From NCBI RefSeq assembly GCF_000214595.1, contig NZ_AFIG01000001.1:1282382-1346381 (forward strand): a stretch of 64,000 bases of DNA, in the 5' to 3' direction. The translations under genes and the position numbers were made by a program. How positions within the stretch are numbered: the first letter of the stretch is position 1; each line of letters begins with the position of its first letter. The notes beneath the pieces are model-generated. The model saw only the letters and a list, made by a program, of their open reading frames with translations, had not been told where the DNA came from and did no database searches. Shown piece by piece: positions 19,599 through 31,368 of the stretch. The DNA comes from Methylophaga thalassica MP (lineage in GTDB: Bacteria > Pseudomonadota > Gammaproteobacteria > Nitrosococcales > Methylophagaceae).

Positions 19599-22019
19599 TT
19601 AATGATGATTGGGTGAGTTTACCTCATGATACTTATTTTTATCAGAGGCAATAACTCCCGTTTCGTTATTGGCTGAAGGCATATGCTGTAAGGCAACATC
19701 GAGCACTTCATAGATCCATTTAACAGGAATGATGGTTAAACCTTGTTTAACATTTTCAGGAATTTCCTTCAAATCCTTAACGTTATCGTGAGGAATTAAT
19801 ACTGTATCTATTCCACCTCGATGAGCAGCTAACAGTTTTTCTTTTAGTCCACCAATGGCTAATACTTCACCACGCAGCGTAATTTCACCCGTCATAGCTA
19901 CATTCGCTTTGACAGGAATGCCAGTGATAGCCGAGACTAATGCGGTACACATACCAATACCAGCACTTGGACCATCTTTCGGTGTAGCACCTTCAGGTAC
20001 GTGGATATGAAGATCATGTGTTTGAAGAAAATCTTCACTAATGCCCCACTCTGTTGAACGAGACCGAACAACCGTTGTAGCCGCCTGGATAGATTCCTGC
20101 ATAACATCACCTAATTTACCGGTATAAGCAGACTTACCTTTGCCTGGCATAATAGCTGATTCAATCGTTAATAGCTCACCACCGACTTCAGTCCAGGCTA
20201 ATCCGGTTACCTGACCGACACGATCACTTTCTTCAGCCACACCGTACTGATAGTGATATACACCTAAGTATGTTTCGATATTATCGGCCGTCACGATAAC
20301 TTTTTCTTTTGGCTGCTCAGTAATAATTTGTTTCACTAATTTACGGCAGATTTTCGAAATTTCACGTTGTAAATTACGTACGCCAGCCTCCCGGGTATAA
20401 CGTCGAATAATTTCCATGACGGCATCTTCCTGAATATGAATTTCCTCAGCTTTAAGACCATTGTCTTTAATCGCTTTAGGCAAAAGATATTTCATGGCGA
20501 TATTGAGTTTTTCATCTTCTGTGTAGCCCGCAAGACGAATAATCTCCATACGATCACGTAATGCATCGGGGATATTCAATGTATTTGCAGTACAGACAAA
20601 CATAACGTCGGATAAATCATATTCAACTTCTAAATAATGATCGGCGAACGTTGAATTTTGCTCAGGATCAAGCACTTCAAGTAATGCTGATGCAGGGTCA
20701 CCGCGAAAGTCTTGAGCCATTTTGTCTATTTCATCAAGCAGAAATAAAGGATTTTTTACTTCTGTTTTACAAATATTCTGTATGACTTTACCAGGCATAG
20801 AACCTATATATGTACGGCGATGACCACGAATCTCAGCCTCATCTCTTACACCACCTAAGGCCATTCGGGTGAACTTACGATTAGTCGCCCGCGCGATAGA
20901 TTGTGCAATCGATGTTTTACCCACACCAGGAGGACCGACCAAGCAAAGAATGGGACCTTTTGATTTTTTTACACGTTTCTGGACTGCAAGGTATTCAACG
21001 ATACGCTCTTTGACTTTTTCAAGACCGTAATGGTCTTCATCCAAGACCTCTTCAGCCTTGTGCAAATCCAAAGTCACTCTTGAGCGTTTTTTCCAAGGAA
21101 CTTCCAATAACGATTCAATATAGTTTCTAACTACAGTCGCTTCTGCAGACATTGGCGACATCATGCGAAGCTTTTTCAATTCTGATTCCGCTTTTGCACG
21201 TGCTTCGGCCGGCATGCCGGCTTTTTCGATATTCGCAGCAAGCTCATCCGTCTCGTTTGCTGATTCGTCTATTTCGCCTAACTCTTTCTGAACGGCTTTG
21301 AGCTGTTCGTTTAAATAGTATTCGCGCTGGCTTTTTTCCATTTGTTTTTTAACACGGTTGCGAATACGTTTTTCAATCTGCTGAATATCAATCTCGCCTT
21401 CAAGGAAAGCCATTAACTTCTCAACGCGTGCTTTTACATCACTCATCTCAAGTAACATTTGCTTATCTTCAAGCTTCAGTGTCATATGTGCAGCAACGGT
21501 ATCAGACATGCGCGACACGTCTTCGATACTCGAAAGCGATGAAATCACCTCAGGTGGAATCTTTTTATTTAATTTGACGTATTGTTCAAATTGACCCAAT
21601 AACGTTCGCATGAGAACATCGGCTTCACGGTCATCTTCGATATCATCAATAAATGGTGCCACTTCGGCTTCTGTATGCGTGTCGTGATTATGGAAATAAA
21701 CCACATTTGCACGTTGTACACCTTCTACCAGTACTTTAACTGTACCGTCAGGCAGCTTCAGTAATTGTAAGATATTTGCCAGCGTCCCCGTTTCATACAA
21801 ACCATCTGTATCAGGCGTATCTTCGGATGAGTCTTTCTGTGCAACCAACAGGATTTGTTTACTTTCGTCCGTTGCCGACTCAAGGGCTTTGATAGATTTA
21901 TCTCTACCAACAAAAAGTGGTATCACCATATAGGGATACACGACAACGTCACGTAAAGGTAAAACAGGAACAACCTTTATGTTGTTATCGTTTGAAGTGG
22001 TAGTTAGTTCATTTTCCAT
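19599..22019 (-). CDS. lon: ATP-dependent Lon protease
   Basis: The cytosolic AAA+ serine protease of 806 aa. In order: the N-terminal LON substrate domain ([20 protein letters not shown]), AAA+ with Walker [10 protein letters not shown], and the protease domain with the Ser-Lys dyad in [11 protein letters not shown] and the LLAAHRGGI region. ATG 22019 (MENELTTT) has AGAGG upstream; an in-frame extension to 22052 has none. It degrades damaged and regulatory proteins. A sigma32-like promoter precedes it, and dedD follows after 15 nt. Confidence 0.97.
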   Translation of the reverse strand: MENELTTTSNDNNIKVVPVLPLRDVVVYPYMVIPLFVGRDKSIKALESATDESKQILLVAQKDSSEDTPDTDGLYETGTLANILQLLKLPDGTVKVLVEGVQRANVVYFHNHDTHTEAEVAPFIDDIEDDREADVLMRTLLGQFEQYVKLNKKIPPEVISSLSSIEDVSRMSDTVAAHMTLKLEDKQMLLEMSDVKARVEKLMAFLEGEIDIQQIEKRIRNRVKKQMEKSQREYYLNEQLKAVQKELGEIDESANETDELAANIEKAGMPAEARAKAESELKKLRMMSPMSAEATVVRNYIESLLEVPWKKRSRVTLDLHKAEEVLDEDHYGLEKVKERIVEYLAVQKRVKKSKGPILCLVGPPGVGKTSIAQSIARATNRKFTRMALGGVRDEAEIRGHRRTYIGSMPGKVIQNICKTEVKNPLFLLDEIDKMAQDFRGDPASALLEVLDPEQNSTFADHYLEVEYDLSDVMFVCTANTLNIPDALRDRMEIIRLAGYTEDEKLNIAMKYLLPKAIKDNGLKAEEIHIQEDAVMEIIRRYTREAGVRNLQREISKICRKLVKQIITEQPKEKVIVTADNIETYLGVYHYQYGVAEESDRVGQVTGLAWTEVGGELLTIESAIMPGKGKSAYTGKLGDVMQESIQAATTVVRSRSTEWGISEDFLQTHDLHIHVPEGATPKDGPSAGIGMCTALVSAITGIPVKANVAMTGEITLRGEVLAIGGLKEKLLAAHRGGIDTVLIPHDNVKDLKEIPENVKQGLTIIPVKWIYEVLDVALQHMPSANNETGVIASDKNKYHEVNSPNHH

Positions 22020-22073
22020 TAAGGCAAACCTCTTACATGTGTCTGTAGACACCCAATTTAGGACATGAATTCA

Positions 22074-22101
22074 ATATGGGGTCAGACAATAAAAAATCAA
22101 G
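22074..22101 (-). promoter_or_regulatory. Sigma32 (heat-shock)-like promoter for lon
   Basis: Leftward strand: CTTGATT (22101-22095), 13-nt spacer, CCCCATAT (22081-22074). This fits the RpoH consensus CTTGAAA-N13/14-CCCCATNT closely. It lies 55 nt before the lon start, and the -35 element is part of the clpX terminator arm and T-run. Confidence 0.7.
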
Positions 22102-22126
22102 CATACAGAAATCGTATGCTTGATTT
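22089..22126 (-). terminator. Rho-independent terminator of the tig-clpP-clpX unit
   Basis: A perfect 13-bp stem (AAATCAAGCATAC / GTATGCTTGATTT) with a 7-nt loop. On the leftward strand it is followed by TTTTTT continuous with the arm. It lies just after the clpX stop. Confidence 0.88.
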
Positions 22127-22157
22127 AATGTGCAGATACAACGGTATAGTTAACTGA

Positions 22158-23429
22158 TTATTTATCGCCAGAGGCCATATCAGTGCTTTGATCTTCGTAA
22201 ATCAAAATAGGTGAGTTCTCACCAGCAATCACACTTTCATCAATCACTACTTTGGAAACGTTATCTGCTGACGGTAACTCAAACATAGTATCAAGCAACA
22301 CATTTTCAATGATAGATCGTAAACCACGAGCGCCTGTTTTTCTCTCCATAGCTTTTCTGGCGATAGCTCTTAATGCATCATCTCTGAACTCAAGTTCAGC
22401 ATTTTCCATATTGAATAATTGTTGATACTGCTTAGTTAGTGCATTTTTAGGTTCAGTTAGAATCTGAACCAATGCTTTTTCGTCTAGCTCATCCAATGTA
22501 GCAACTACCGGTAGGCGACCAACAAACTCTGGAATAAGACCATATTGAATAAGATCTTCAGGCTCGACTGTCCGTAATGACTCACTCAATGGCTTATTGT
22601 CATCCACACTTTTTAGTTCAGCAGAGAAGCCAATACCACCTTTTTGGGTACGATTTCTGATAACTTTATCCAAACCAGCAAAAGCACCACCACAGATAAA
22701 TAAAATTTTACTTGTATCTACCTGTAAGAACTCTTGTTGAGGATGTTTGCGTCCGCCTTGTGGTGGTACAGAGGCAATCGTTCCCTCAATCAATTTCAGC
22801 AATGCCTGTTGAACACCTTCACCACTCACATCGCGAGTAATTGATGGGTTGTCTGATTTGCGAGAAATTTTATCTATCTCATCAATATAGACGATGCCTG
22901 TCTCTGCTTTATCAACGTCATAATCACATTTTTGCAGTAGCTTCTGGATGATATTTTCAACATCTTCCCCTACATAACCGGCCTCTGTAAGCGTGGTAGC
23001 ATCAGCCATAGTAAAAGGCACATTTAACTGTCTGGCTAATGTCTCAGCTAATAACGTTTTACCGCTACCGGTAGGCCCGATTAAAAGAATATTGCTTTTA
23101 GACAGTTCTACGTCGTTATCTTTATTAGCCGTACGAAGACGTTTGTAATGGTTATAAACCGCAACAGAAAGGTAACGCTTAGCGCGTTCTTGTCCGATCA
23201 CGTAATTATCTAGTGCATCATTAATTTCGCGAGGTGTAGGTAATTTACTTTCGGCTTCTTCAGTCGCCATTTCCTGCATTTCTTCACGAATAATGTCGTT
23301 GCATAGATCGACGCATTCGTCACAAACAAATACAGATGGACCAGCGATTAATTTTTTTACTTCATGCTGACTTTTTCCACAAAAAGAGCAATAAAGTAAT
23401 TTATCATCGTTATTTTTGTCGTCGCTCAT
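22158..23429 (-). CDS. clpX: ClpX, ATP-binding unfoldase of the ClpXP protease
   Basis: A 423-residue AAA+ unfoldase. The N-terminal zinc-binding domain has CSFCGKS and CDECVDLC. The AAA+ module has Walker [13 protein letters not shown], Walker [11 protein letters not shown] and the ClpP-docking IGF-type loop in KGGIGFSAE. It feeds tagged substrates into ClpP, encoded directly upstream. Confidence 0.97.
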   Translation of the reverse strand: MSDDKNNDDKLLYCSFCGKSQHEVKKLIAGPSVFVCDECVDLCNDIIREEMQEMATEEAESKLPTPREINDALDNYVIGQERAKRYLSVAVYNHYKRLRTANKDNDVELSKSNILLIGPTGSGKTLLAETLARQLNVPFTMADATTLTEAGYVGEDVENIIQKLLQKCDYDVDKAETGIVYIDEIDKISRKSDNPSITRDVSGEGVQQALLKLIEGTIASVPPQGGRKHPQQEFLQVDTSKILFICGGAFAGLDKVIRNRTQKGGIGFSAELKSVDDNKPLSESLRTVEPEDLIQYGLIPEFVGRLPVVATLDELDEKALVQILTEPKNALTKQYQQLFNMENAELEFRDDALRAIARKAMERKTGARGLRSIIENVLLDTMFELPSADNVSKVVIDESVIAGENSPILIYEDQSTDMASGDK

Positions 23430-23478
23430 ATTTTTACTACCTTACCCGTCATCTATAAATTTTATCGGCCGAGATTGC

Positions 23479-24111
23479 TTATTCTGTAGGTCGGCTTGTT
23501 AATACTGAGTCGATTAAACCATATTCGACAGCTTGTTCACCGTTCATGAAGTTATCACGGTCAGTATCTTTACGAATTGCTTCTATATCTTGACCAGTAT
23601 GCTTGGCAAGAATTCCGTTTAAACGATCACGAATGCTCAAAATTTCTTTTGCGTGAATATCAAAATCAGAAGCTTGTCCCTGGAAACCACCTAATGGCTG
23701 GTGCACCATGATACGTGAATTAGGCAGACAATAACGCTTTCCTTCTGCACCACCGGCTAAAAGAACCGCGCCCATACTGGCGGCCTGACCAATACACAAT
23801 GTGCTGACATTAGGTTTAATAAACTGCATGGTATCGTAAATAGCTAAACCAGCCGTTACTGCACCACCAGGTGAATTGATATATAGATGGATGTCTTTAT
23901 CAGGATTTTCTGATTCAAGGAATAACAACTGGGCAACTACCAGGTTAGCCATTTGATCTTCAACAGGGCCGACTAAAAATATGACACGTTCTTTTAATAA
24001 ACGAGAAAAAATATCATACGAGCGTTCACCACGAGATGTTTGCTCAACGACGATAGGCACCAGTGCGTTTTGAATCATACTGGTTTCTTCACCAGAAAAT
24101 TTATTTGTCAT
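23479..24111 (-). CDS. clpP: ClpP proteolytic subunit
   Basis: A serine peptidase of 210 aa. The triad residues are in [11 protein letters not shown] (Ser), MVHQPLGG (His) and the downstream Asp region. ATG 24111 (MTNKFSGEE) is preferred because an AGGA lies 5-6 nt upstream; the ATG at 24117 directly abuts that motif. The N-terminal propeptide ends near [13 protein letters not shown]. It forms ClpXP with the next gene. Confidence 0.96.
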   Translation of the reverse strand: MTNKFSGEETSMIQNALVPIVVEQTSRGERSYDIFSRLLKERVIFLVGPVEDQMANLVVAQLLFLESENPDKDIHLYINSPGGAVTAGLAIYDTMQFIKPNVSTLCIGQAASMGAVLLAGGAEGKRYCLPNSRIMVHQPLGGFQGQASDFDIHAKEILSIRDRLNGILAKHTGQDIEAIRKDTDRDNFMNGEQAVEYGLIDSVLTSRPTE

Positions 24112-24137
24112 AACCATCCTAATTTCAAGGTCCCAAT

Positions 24138-24177
24138 AAAAAAACAGCCCATACCCATTTCACATGAGTACGGGCTG
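24138..24177 (-). terminator. Terminator between tig and clpP
   Basis: On the leftward strand a 10-bp stem (CAGCCCGTAC / GTATGGGCTG, one G-U pair) is followed by TTTTTTT. It lies between the tig stop and the clpP start, so tig is at least partly terminated before clpP. Confidence 0.82.
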
Positions 24178-24199
24178 CATTCAATATCAGCGTTGTTAA

Positions 24200-25501
24200 T
24201 TAGTTAGATACTGCATTAACGACGTCTGAGAATGTCGATGTACTCTCTTCTACTTTAACATGGTCATAAATCCATTCAACTACCATGTCCTCTACAACTG
24301 TCATTTGAATTTCTGACAGTCTTTCTTGATTGTTCATGTAGAAGGTAACAACTTCTTCTGGATCTTCGTAGCTAGCCGCAATGGCGTCAATAGCTTCTTT
24401 TACGCGATCTTCCTCAGGACGAATTTCGTTATCAGAAATAATCTTACCAATCAAAAGGCTTAACTTAACGCGCTTTTCTGCATTTTCTTTAAAATTGTCA
24501 GGATTGAAAGGCAAACCTTCAACATTTACGCCCTGATTGCGGAGATTGTTTTTTGCTTGCTCAACAAGATATTGTGCTTCACGTTCAACAGGGGCTGACG
24601 GTAAAGCAATTTCATTGTTTTTGGCCAATGAATCCATAGCTTTACGTTTGTTCAGTGTTTTTAATGCTGATTTCAGTTCACGTTCCATATTGGCACGGAC
24701 TTCTTTTTTCAGTGCAGCGATGCCATCTTCGACACCACACAGTTCAGCAAATTCTTTATCCAGTTTAGGTAATTTTTTCTTAGCAACTTGTTTGACGGTG
24801 ACAGCAAATTTAGCTTCTTTACCTTGTAAGTGCTCTGCACGATAATCTTCAGGGAAAGTTAATGTAACTTCAACTTCCTGATCGGCTTTTTTACCAATTA
24901 ATTGTTCTTCGAACTCAGGCAACATACGTCCTTCGCCTAATTCGAGTAACACATCCTGACCTTTGCCGCCCTGGAATTCTTCACCGTCGATGGTACCAAC
25001 GAAATCAATGGTAATGCCATCGCCTTCTTTCGCACCACGTTTTAGTGGTTCCCACGACATACGTTGTTCACGTAACGTTTCCAACATACGGTCAACATCT
25101 TCATCAGTCACTTCAGCAACTGTTTTTTCCAGTGTAATGTCATCAAGTTTGACACTTTCTACTTCTGGGAAAACTTCGTAGTTAAGGGTATAGATAAAGT
25201 TACTGCCTTTTTCATCCATACTATCGATATGTGGAGGACTAGCTGGATTAACACCTTCTTGGGTGAAGGCTTCACGCATGCTTTCCTGAACAAGAGAGTC
25301 AATAACTTCACGACGTGCAGATGGTCCGTGTGTTTTAGCGACCATGTTCATCGGTACTTTGCCGGGACGGAAACCCGCCATTTTCACATTAGGTCTTATT
25401 GACTTAAGGCGTTCCTGTACTGCTTGCTCGATATTGGCATCTTCGACTGTGACGGTCATACGGCGACCAAGTTCGCTCACGTTTTCTACAGTAACTTGCA
25501 T
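24200..25501 (-). CDS. tig: Trigger factor
   Basis: The ribosome-bound chaperone of 433 aa: an N-terminal ribosome-binding domain with the GFRPGKVP signature near residue 45, a central FKBP-type prolyl isomerase domain (about 150-245, GDGITIDFVGTIDGEEFQGG region), and a helical C-terminal substrate cradle. It binds L23 at the exit tunnel and shields nascent chains. It is the first gene of the tig-clpP-clpX-lon block. Confidence 0.97.
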   Translation of the reverse strand: MQVTVENVSELGRRMTVTVEDANIEQAVQERLKSIRPNVKMAGFRPGKVPMNMVAKTHGPSARREVIDSLVQESMREAFTQEGVNPASPPHIDSMDEKGSNFIYTLNYEVFPEVESVKLDDITLEKTVAEVTDEDVDRMLETLREQRMSWEPLKRGAKEGDGITIDFVGTIDGEEFQGGKGQDVLLELGEGRMLPEFEEQLIGKKADQEVEVTLTFPEDYRAEHLQGKEAKFAVTVKQVAKKKLPKLDKEFAELCGVEDGIAALKKEVRANMERELKSALKTLNKRKAMDSLAKNNEIALPSAPVEREAQYLVEQAKNNLRNQGVNVEGLPFNPDNFKENAEKRVKLSLLIGKIISDNEIRPEEDRVKEAIDAIAASYEDPEEVVTFYMNNQERLSEIQMTVVEDMVVEWIYDHVKVEESTSTFSDVVNAVSN

Positions 25502-25562
25502 TCTCTAACCTCAAACATGGGGATTTAGGCATGGCGGTTTCGCCATCCGCCTATTGTAGTAA

Positions 25563-25647
<85 letters not shown>

Positions 25648-25691
25648 ATAATCATTTATCAGACATGCCTGATGCCTGAAAGAAGTCGGCT

Positions 25692-25697
25692 ATTATA
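25692..25697 (-). promoter_or_regulatory. Likely -10 element for tRNA-Leu
   Basis: A perfect TATAAT on the leftward strand lies 45 nt before the tRNA 5' end and just past the upstream gene. The -35 region is weak, so this rests on the -10 and the position alone. Confidence 0.4.
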
Positions 25698-25717
25698 GCG
25701 ATAACATTTCGATAAAA

Positions 25718-27151
25718 CTAGCCTTGAATCGCTAAAAAACTAATTCCCATGTTCGTTTGCTGGCAAAACTGCTGAAATGCAATGAATTCTTGCTGAGAAA
25801 TATCTCGCTTGCTCGAACTTCGATCGGCCATAAACAAGCCAATAACTTTATTTTTTACCACTACAGGCATGAGCAAATACGATGACCCTTCTAGCATGGC
25901 TCTGATTTGTTTGGAAATATTGTCTTCGTTACTTTTCTCTAGAAATAAAGACTGACGCTGCTCTACTACTCTTTTAAATACCTGATTGGAAGCCAGATCA
26001 ATAATTAACTGCTGTTTAAGCTCATCGACCTGTTTTCCTAGCCCTGTTTTGCAGGTTAACTTTGTTCGTGTTTCATTCAGCAACATGAACACAGCCCGAT
26101 CCATACCCAAACCGCGCGTGAGTCCTTCAAGCGTCATTTCCAGGACAATACTGATTGATGGTAGCGGCAGCTCTTGTAGTACCTGTGTCATCTCTTGTGA
26201 CACTCTCATTAGATAGTCAAAATCGGGAGCAGAAAAATCATTCAGAACATCAGGAATATCAAGCTTTGGTAAGGCTTCAGCTTCATCGATATGGTCGGGT
26301 AACAGAATTGCCCTGCTGATTTGTTCGCTTCCGTATAGCACTGTCAGCTCTTTCGATTTGTTCACATTAGATAGAACTAATTTTTTTGCTTTTTCAACTG
26401 ACACATCACAAATTTGAGCCACACGCTTAGATACTGTTTCTAACTCTACCTGCTTCCATCCCTGCTGTGCTGTTGTTGCAATATCAACAGCCAGAGAAAT
26501 AACCTTGGTATTTTTTGCCGACAAGCGATTATTCAAATAGTCATTAAGTAACTCGCCTAATGACCAATCATGACAGAGGGTTTTTGTTAAGTCAGTCAGT
26601 CTGAAGCCCAACACTTTCAGCTCTGCCTTGGTTGACTCTATTCCTTCATGCATTTCATTCAACAGTGTCAGGCTTTCTTCACCAGCAAATGCCCAAAATG
26701 CCATATAGCCAAGACGTGAAAGTAAGGTCGCAACAAAAATATCTTCGGCGTCGTCTAACTTCAACTGTTTTGCAAACTCTTGTGCTTGAGTAGCTGCATG
26801 AAATGCAAAAGCCATTTCTTGAATCAACTGGGCGCGTTGTTCACCTACTCTCAGATTATCAATGAGCGCCATTGACAGTGTAATGACTTTTATTTGATCA
26901 AACCCCATGACCATTACTGCACGAGAAACAGTGCTGATGCTGTGTCTGGTTGGATTGAAATGAACGGTATTGGCTGCTTTCAAAACTCGACTGGTTAAAG
27001 AGGCATCCTGAAGAATAATATTAGCCACATCTGATGCTGAACTTTTACCACTATGTAAAGCCTTGGTGACATTTGCCACAGTGCCAGCAAAGATTGGCAT
27101 ATCCTCTTCACTGAGTTGTTTTATCCAATCAGATATCGATGCATTGACCAC
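25718..27151 (-). CDS. HDOD-GAF signalling protein
   Basis: A 477-residue cytoplasmic protein that begins at GTG 27151. Residues of about 15-210 form an HDOD domain (MPIFAGTVANVTKAL, LTSRVLKAANTVHFNP, STVSRAVMVMGFDQIK), a degenerate HD-phosphohydrolase fold that usually lacks catalytic metal ligands. Residues 320-470 form a GAF-like sensor domain (MDRAVFMLLNETRTKL, SYLLMPVVVKNKVIGLFMAD). HDOD proteins act in c-di-GMP, chemotaxis or stress signalling. It follows the 5'-nucleotidase gene by 6 nt, so it is the last gene of a three-gene unit. The specific role is unknown. Confidence 0.8.
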   Translation of the reverse strand: MVNASISDWIKQLSEEDMPIFAGTVANVTKALHSGKSSASDVANIILQDASLTSRVLKAANTVHFNPTRHSISTVSRAVMVMGFDQIKVITLSMALIDNLRVGEQRAQLIQEMAFAFHAATQAQEFAKQLKLDDAEDIFVATLLSRLGYMAFWAFAGEESLTLLNEMHEGIESTKAELKVLGFRLTDLTKTLCHDWSLGELLNDYLNNRLSAKNTKVISLAVDIATTAQQGWKQVELETVSKRVAQICDVSVEKAKKLVLSNVNKSKELTVLYGSEQISRAILLPDHIDEAEALPKLDIPDVLNDFSAPDFDYLMRVSQEMTQVLQELPLPSISIVLEMTLEGLTRGLGMDRAVFMLLNETRTKLTCKTGLGKQVDELKQQLIIDLASNQVFKRVVEQRQSLFLEKSNEDNISKQIRAMLEGSSYLLMPVVVKNKVIGLFMADRSSSKRDISQQEFIAFQQFCQQTNMGISFLAIQG

Positions 27152-27157
27152 TAGAGG

Positions 27158-28066
27158 TTAATCCTGCGCTTTTTTTTGATTTGCAACACCATGAGGAACA
27201 TGTCCGGTAGCAACATGTTCCACAGCGGATTGACAATGCTTTTCCTGGTCATCAAAAAAGATATCCGCACCGAATGATTTCAAAAACGGGCCTTTATCCA
27301 TTCCTCCCAGGAATATAGCTTCGTCAATTCGTATATCCCATGCTCTTAGAGTACGAATAACACGTTCATGTGCAGGCGCAGAACGCGCTGTGACTAATGC
27401 TGTTCTGATAGGTGATGCATTCTCACCGTATTCAGTCTGAATCTGATTCAGTGCCATCAAGAAATCTTTAAATGGTCCACCGGGTAAGGGTTCACGCGCG
27501 GTCTGCTGCTCATTTTCAGTGAAAGCTTTCAAGCCTTTTTCTTTGAAAATACGTTCCGAATCATCAGAAAAAAGAACAGCGTCACCATCAAATGCGATTC
27601 TAAGCTGATCACTGTCATTATTACTTCTGATATGTGATGGCAGAATAGTGGCGGCAGCAATACCGGCTTCCAACGCCATACCCACGTCTTCAGGACTGGT
27701 TGATAAAAATAGATGTGCGTTAAAAGGCGCTACATATCTGTACGGACTGCTACCTGATGTAAATACCGCACGAGTAATAGCTAATTTATGATGCTGTATG
27801 GAATTAAAAACGCGTAGTCCAGTATCGGCAGAATTACGTGATAACAGAATAATTTCAACTTTAGGCGTATTGGGATTGTTATCATTCAATGCCAATAATT
27901 TACGCACTAAACTAAAGGCACCGCCAGGTGACAGAGGCACATCTTCATTTTCGATTTGATAGTTACAATAAGCCTCTGTGCCTTGTTCTTCATAGATTCT
28001 ATGACTTTCATCCAAATCGAATAAAGCCCGAGATGAAATAGCAAGAACAAGTGGTTTGGTTTCCAT
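27158..28066 (-). CDS. 5'-nucleotidase, PF06189-type HAD-like family
   Basis: A 302-residue protein matching the stand-alone bacterial 5'-nucleotidase family. The N-terminal LAISSRALFDLDESHRIYEE and the GGAFSLVRKLLALN segments are characteristic, and a HAD-like catalytic loop RIAFDGDAVLFSDDSE lies near residue 150. It probably hydrolyses nucleoside monophosphates in the cytosol. Its ATG shares the A of the upstream NERD-gene stop (TAATG), showing translational coupling, and the HDOD gene follows by 6 nt. Confidence 0.8.
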   Translation of the reverse strand: METKPLVLAISSRALFDLDESHRIYEEQGTEAYCNYQIENEDVPLSPGGAFSLVRKLLALNDNNPNTPKVEIILLSRNSADTGLRVFNSIQHHKLAITRAVFTSGSSPYRYVAPFNAHLFLSTSPEDVGMALEAGIAAATILPSHIRSNNDSDQLRIAFDGDAVLFSDDSERIFKEKGLKAFTENEQQTAREPLPGGPFKDFLMALNQIQTEYGENASPIRTALVTARSAPAHERVIRTLRAWDIRIDEAIFLGGMDKGPFLKSFGADIFFDDQEKHCQSAVEHVATGHVPHGVANQKKAQD

Positions 28067-28617
28067 TATATTTTGACATCCCTCAACAATGATTGGCCGT
28101 CAGTACGAGCAATTCTAATGATACGCTCCCATGCAATCTCTCCAAGTTGATTTACACTTGGTTCCTTAGCAAGCCCCTGCAAATCTTCATCTAAGGTTCT
28201 GATAACAGAGACTTCGCTGGGTTTACCTTTAGGAAAGTTACTATTCTCAGAAAAGACTATACGGCAAAAGATTGGGACTTTCGGTGCTAATAACTGTAAC
28301 GCGTGTTTAGTGTTGTAGATCCGATGTAGTGGATTGGTGAACTTGAAGCTTCTACCGTCGATAATTTGTGTCCATTGATCTATGTGATCGGCACCGAATA
28401 AATGTCCTGACATCGGATATGTTTCAATAATCAATAACCCTTGCTCAATCAGCAGTAAGCGTTCTATTTCTATCGCCCCACCTAAACCATCAGGAATAAT
28501 AATAGATTTTGCTTCTTGCTTTTTTATTGATTGTAATGAACGTTCCAGCTTTCTTGAATAACGTGAACGTTTTCTTTTATGTTTAATCACAAACACTAAA
28601 CATAGTAGAACACACAC
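28066..28617 (-). CDS. NERD-domain membrane-anchored protein
   Basis: At least 183 aa from GTG 28617. The body (about residues 35-165) matches a NERD nuclease-related domain: GLGGAIEIERLLLIEQGLLIIE, WTQIIDGRSFKFTNPLHR, then a conserved FSENSNF region. From GTG the hydrophobic stretch is only 11 residues. The frame stays open upstream, and starting at ATT 28662, with GAGG 8 nt before it, would complete a membrane helix (STQIAIAVAVCVLLCLVFVI). I therefore think the gene is longer and uses a rare start. It is the first gene of a coupled trio with 5'-nucleotidase and HDOD. Confidence 0.75.
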   Translation of the reverse strand: MCVLLCLVFVIKHKRKRSRYSRKLERSLQSIKKQEAKSIIIPDGLGGAIEIERLLLIEQGLLIIETYPMSGHLFGADHIDQWTQIIDGRSFKFTNPLHRIYNTKHALQLLAPKVPIFCRIVFSENSNFPKGKPSEVSVIRTLDEDLQGLAKEPSVNQLGEIAWERIIRIARTDGQSLLRDVKI

Positions 28618-28729
28618 CGCGACAGCGATGGCTATTTGAGTGGATAAATCAAAGGTAATAATTGTACTGGCCTCAATATTGTTGTGTGCTAATTATACGA
28701 AATCGTCACCGTATTGTATTCACTTTATG

Positions 28730-29629
28730 TTATGACTTTAGCGGTAAATGAGTAATCGGATCTTCATGGATAATCACTTCTGCATCATCGAATAAGTCAG
28801 CTATCTGATGCTCAAGTTTATCGGCAATCTCATGTGCTTCTCTTAAGGTCAGTCTTTCATCCAGCTCCAAATGAAGTTGTACAAAGACCGTTGTGCCTGA
28901 ACGCCGGGTCCGTAAATCGTGTAATCCCCTTGCTTGAGGATGATTCAATATCAATGCACTAATTTTTTCCCGCTCTTCATCTGGTAATTCATGATCCATG
29001 AGTAAATCAATCGACTCTTTCACAATGCCCCACGCACTGTGCAAAATAAACAATGCTATTGCGATAGCAATGATAGGGTCAGATAAATACCAGCCATTGA
29101 TGCTAAGCACTAATGCCAGGATGACACCACCATTCACCAACAAATCTGTTTTGTAATGAAGGGCATCCGCTTTAATTGCGGTTGAGTCCGTCTTTCTGAT
29201 GACATAATTCTGGAATGTCATTAATGCTAATGTAGCTACAATAGAAAACAGCATTACAGCTAGGCTCACCGTCATCCCCTGCTCCATTGCCTCGGGTTTG
29301 AACAGACGATTTATAGCCTGGAGTAGCAGGATGCCCGCAGACCCCGCAATAAACATTGATTGACCGAGACCAGCGAGTGATTCTGCCTTGCCGTGACCGA
29401 AACGATGTTCTCTATCTGCTGGTTGTAATGCGTGATGTACAGCAATCATATTTAAAATAGATGCCAAAACATCCAAACTAGAATCGACTAATGTGGCCAA
29501 TACACTGACCGAATCAGTCAGGAACCAGGCAAATAACTTGGCTATTATCAAAGTGATAGCAGTCACTACAGAAGCGTATGTTGCCATCCGCATCAAATGC
29601 GCTTTATCAATGTGTTGAGGCTTATTCAT
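28730..29629 (-). CDS. fieF: Cation diffusion facilitator (FieF/YiiP-like)
   Basis: A 299-residue CDF antiporter that exports Fe2+ or Zn2+ in exchange for protons. The membrane part has about six helices with the metal site in LVDSSLDVLASI (helix II) and the HYKTDLLVNGGV segment of helix V. The C-terminal cytoplasmic domain has DLRTRRSGTTVFVQLHLELD. ATG 29629 (MNKPQHIDKAH) replaces a longer TTG-started frame. It is divergent from pgm. Confidence 0.88.
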   Translation of the reverse strand: MNKPQHIDKAHLMRMATYASVVTAITLIIAKLFAWFLTDSVSVLATLVDSSLDVLASILNMIAVHHALQPADREHRFGHGKAESLAGLGQSMFIAGSAGILLLQAINRLFKPEAMEQGMTVSLAVMLFSIVATLALMTFQNYVIRKTDSTAIKADALHYKTDLLVNGGVILALVLSINGWYLSDPIIAIAIALFILHSAWGIVKESIDLLMDHELPDEEREKISALILNHPQARGLHDLRTRRSGTTVFVQLHLELDERLTLREAHEIADKLEHQIADLFDDAEVIIHEDPITHLPLKS

Positions 29630-29677
29630 GGAGTTAGTATAGTGGATTACATTCAAATAGCGTGAGTCTAGCAATAA

Positions 29678-31345
<1,668 letters not shown>

Positions 31346-31368
31346 ACTTAATAACATTGAAAAATATC

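Noticed and set aside
24111-24130. CTTGAAA just upstream of clpP as a sigma32 -35 element
   Set aside because: No CCCCAT-type -10 follows at the right distance; it overlaps the ribosome site and start.
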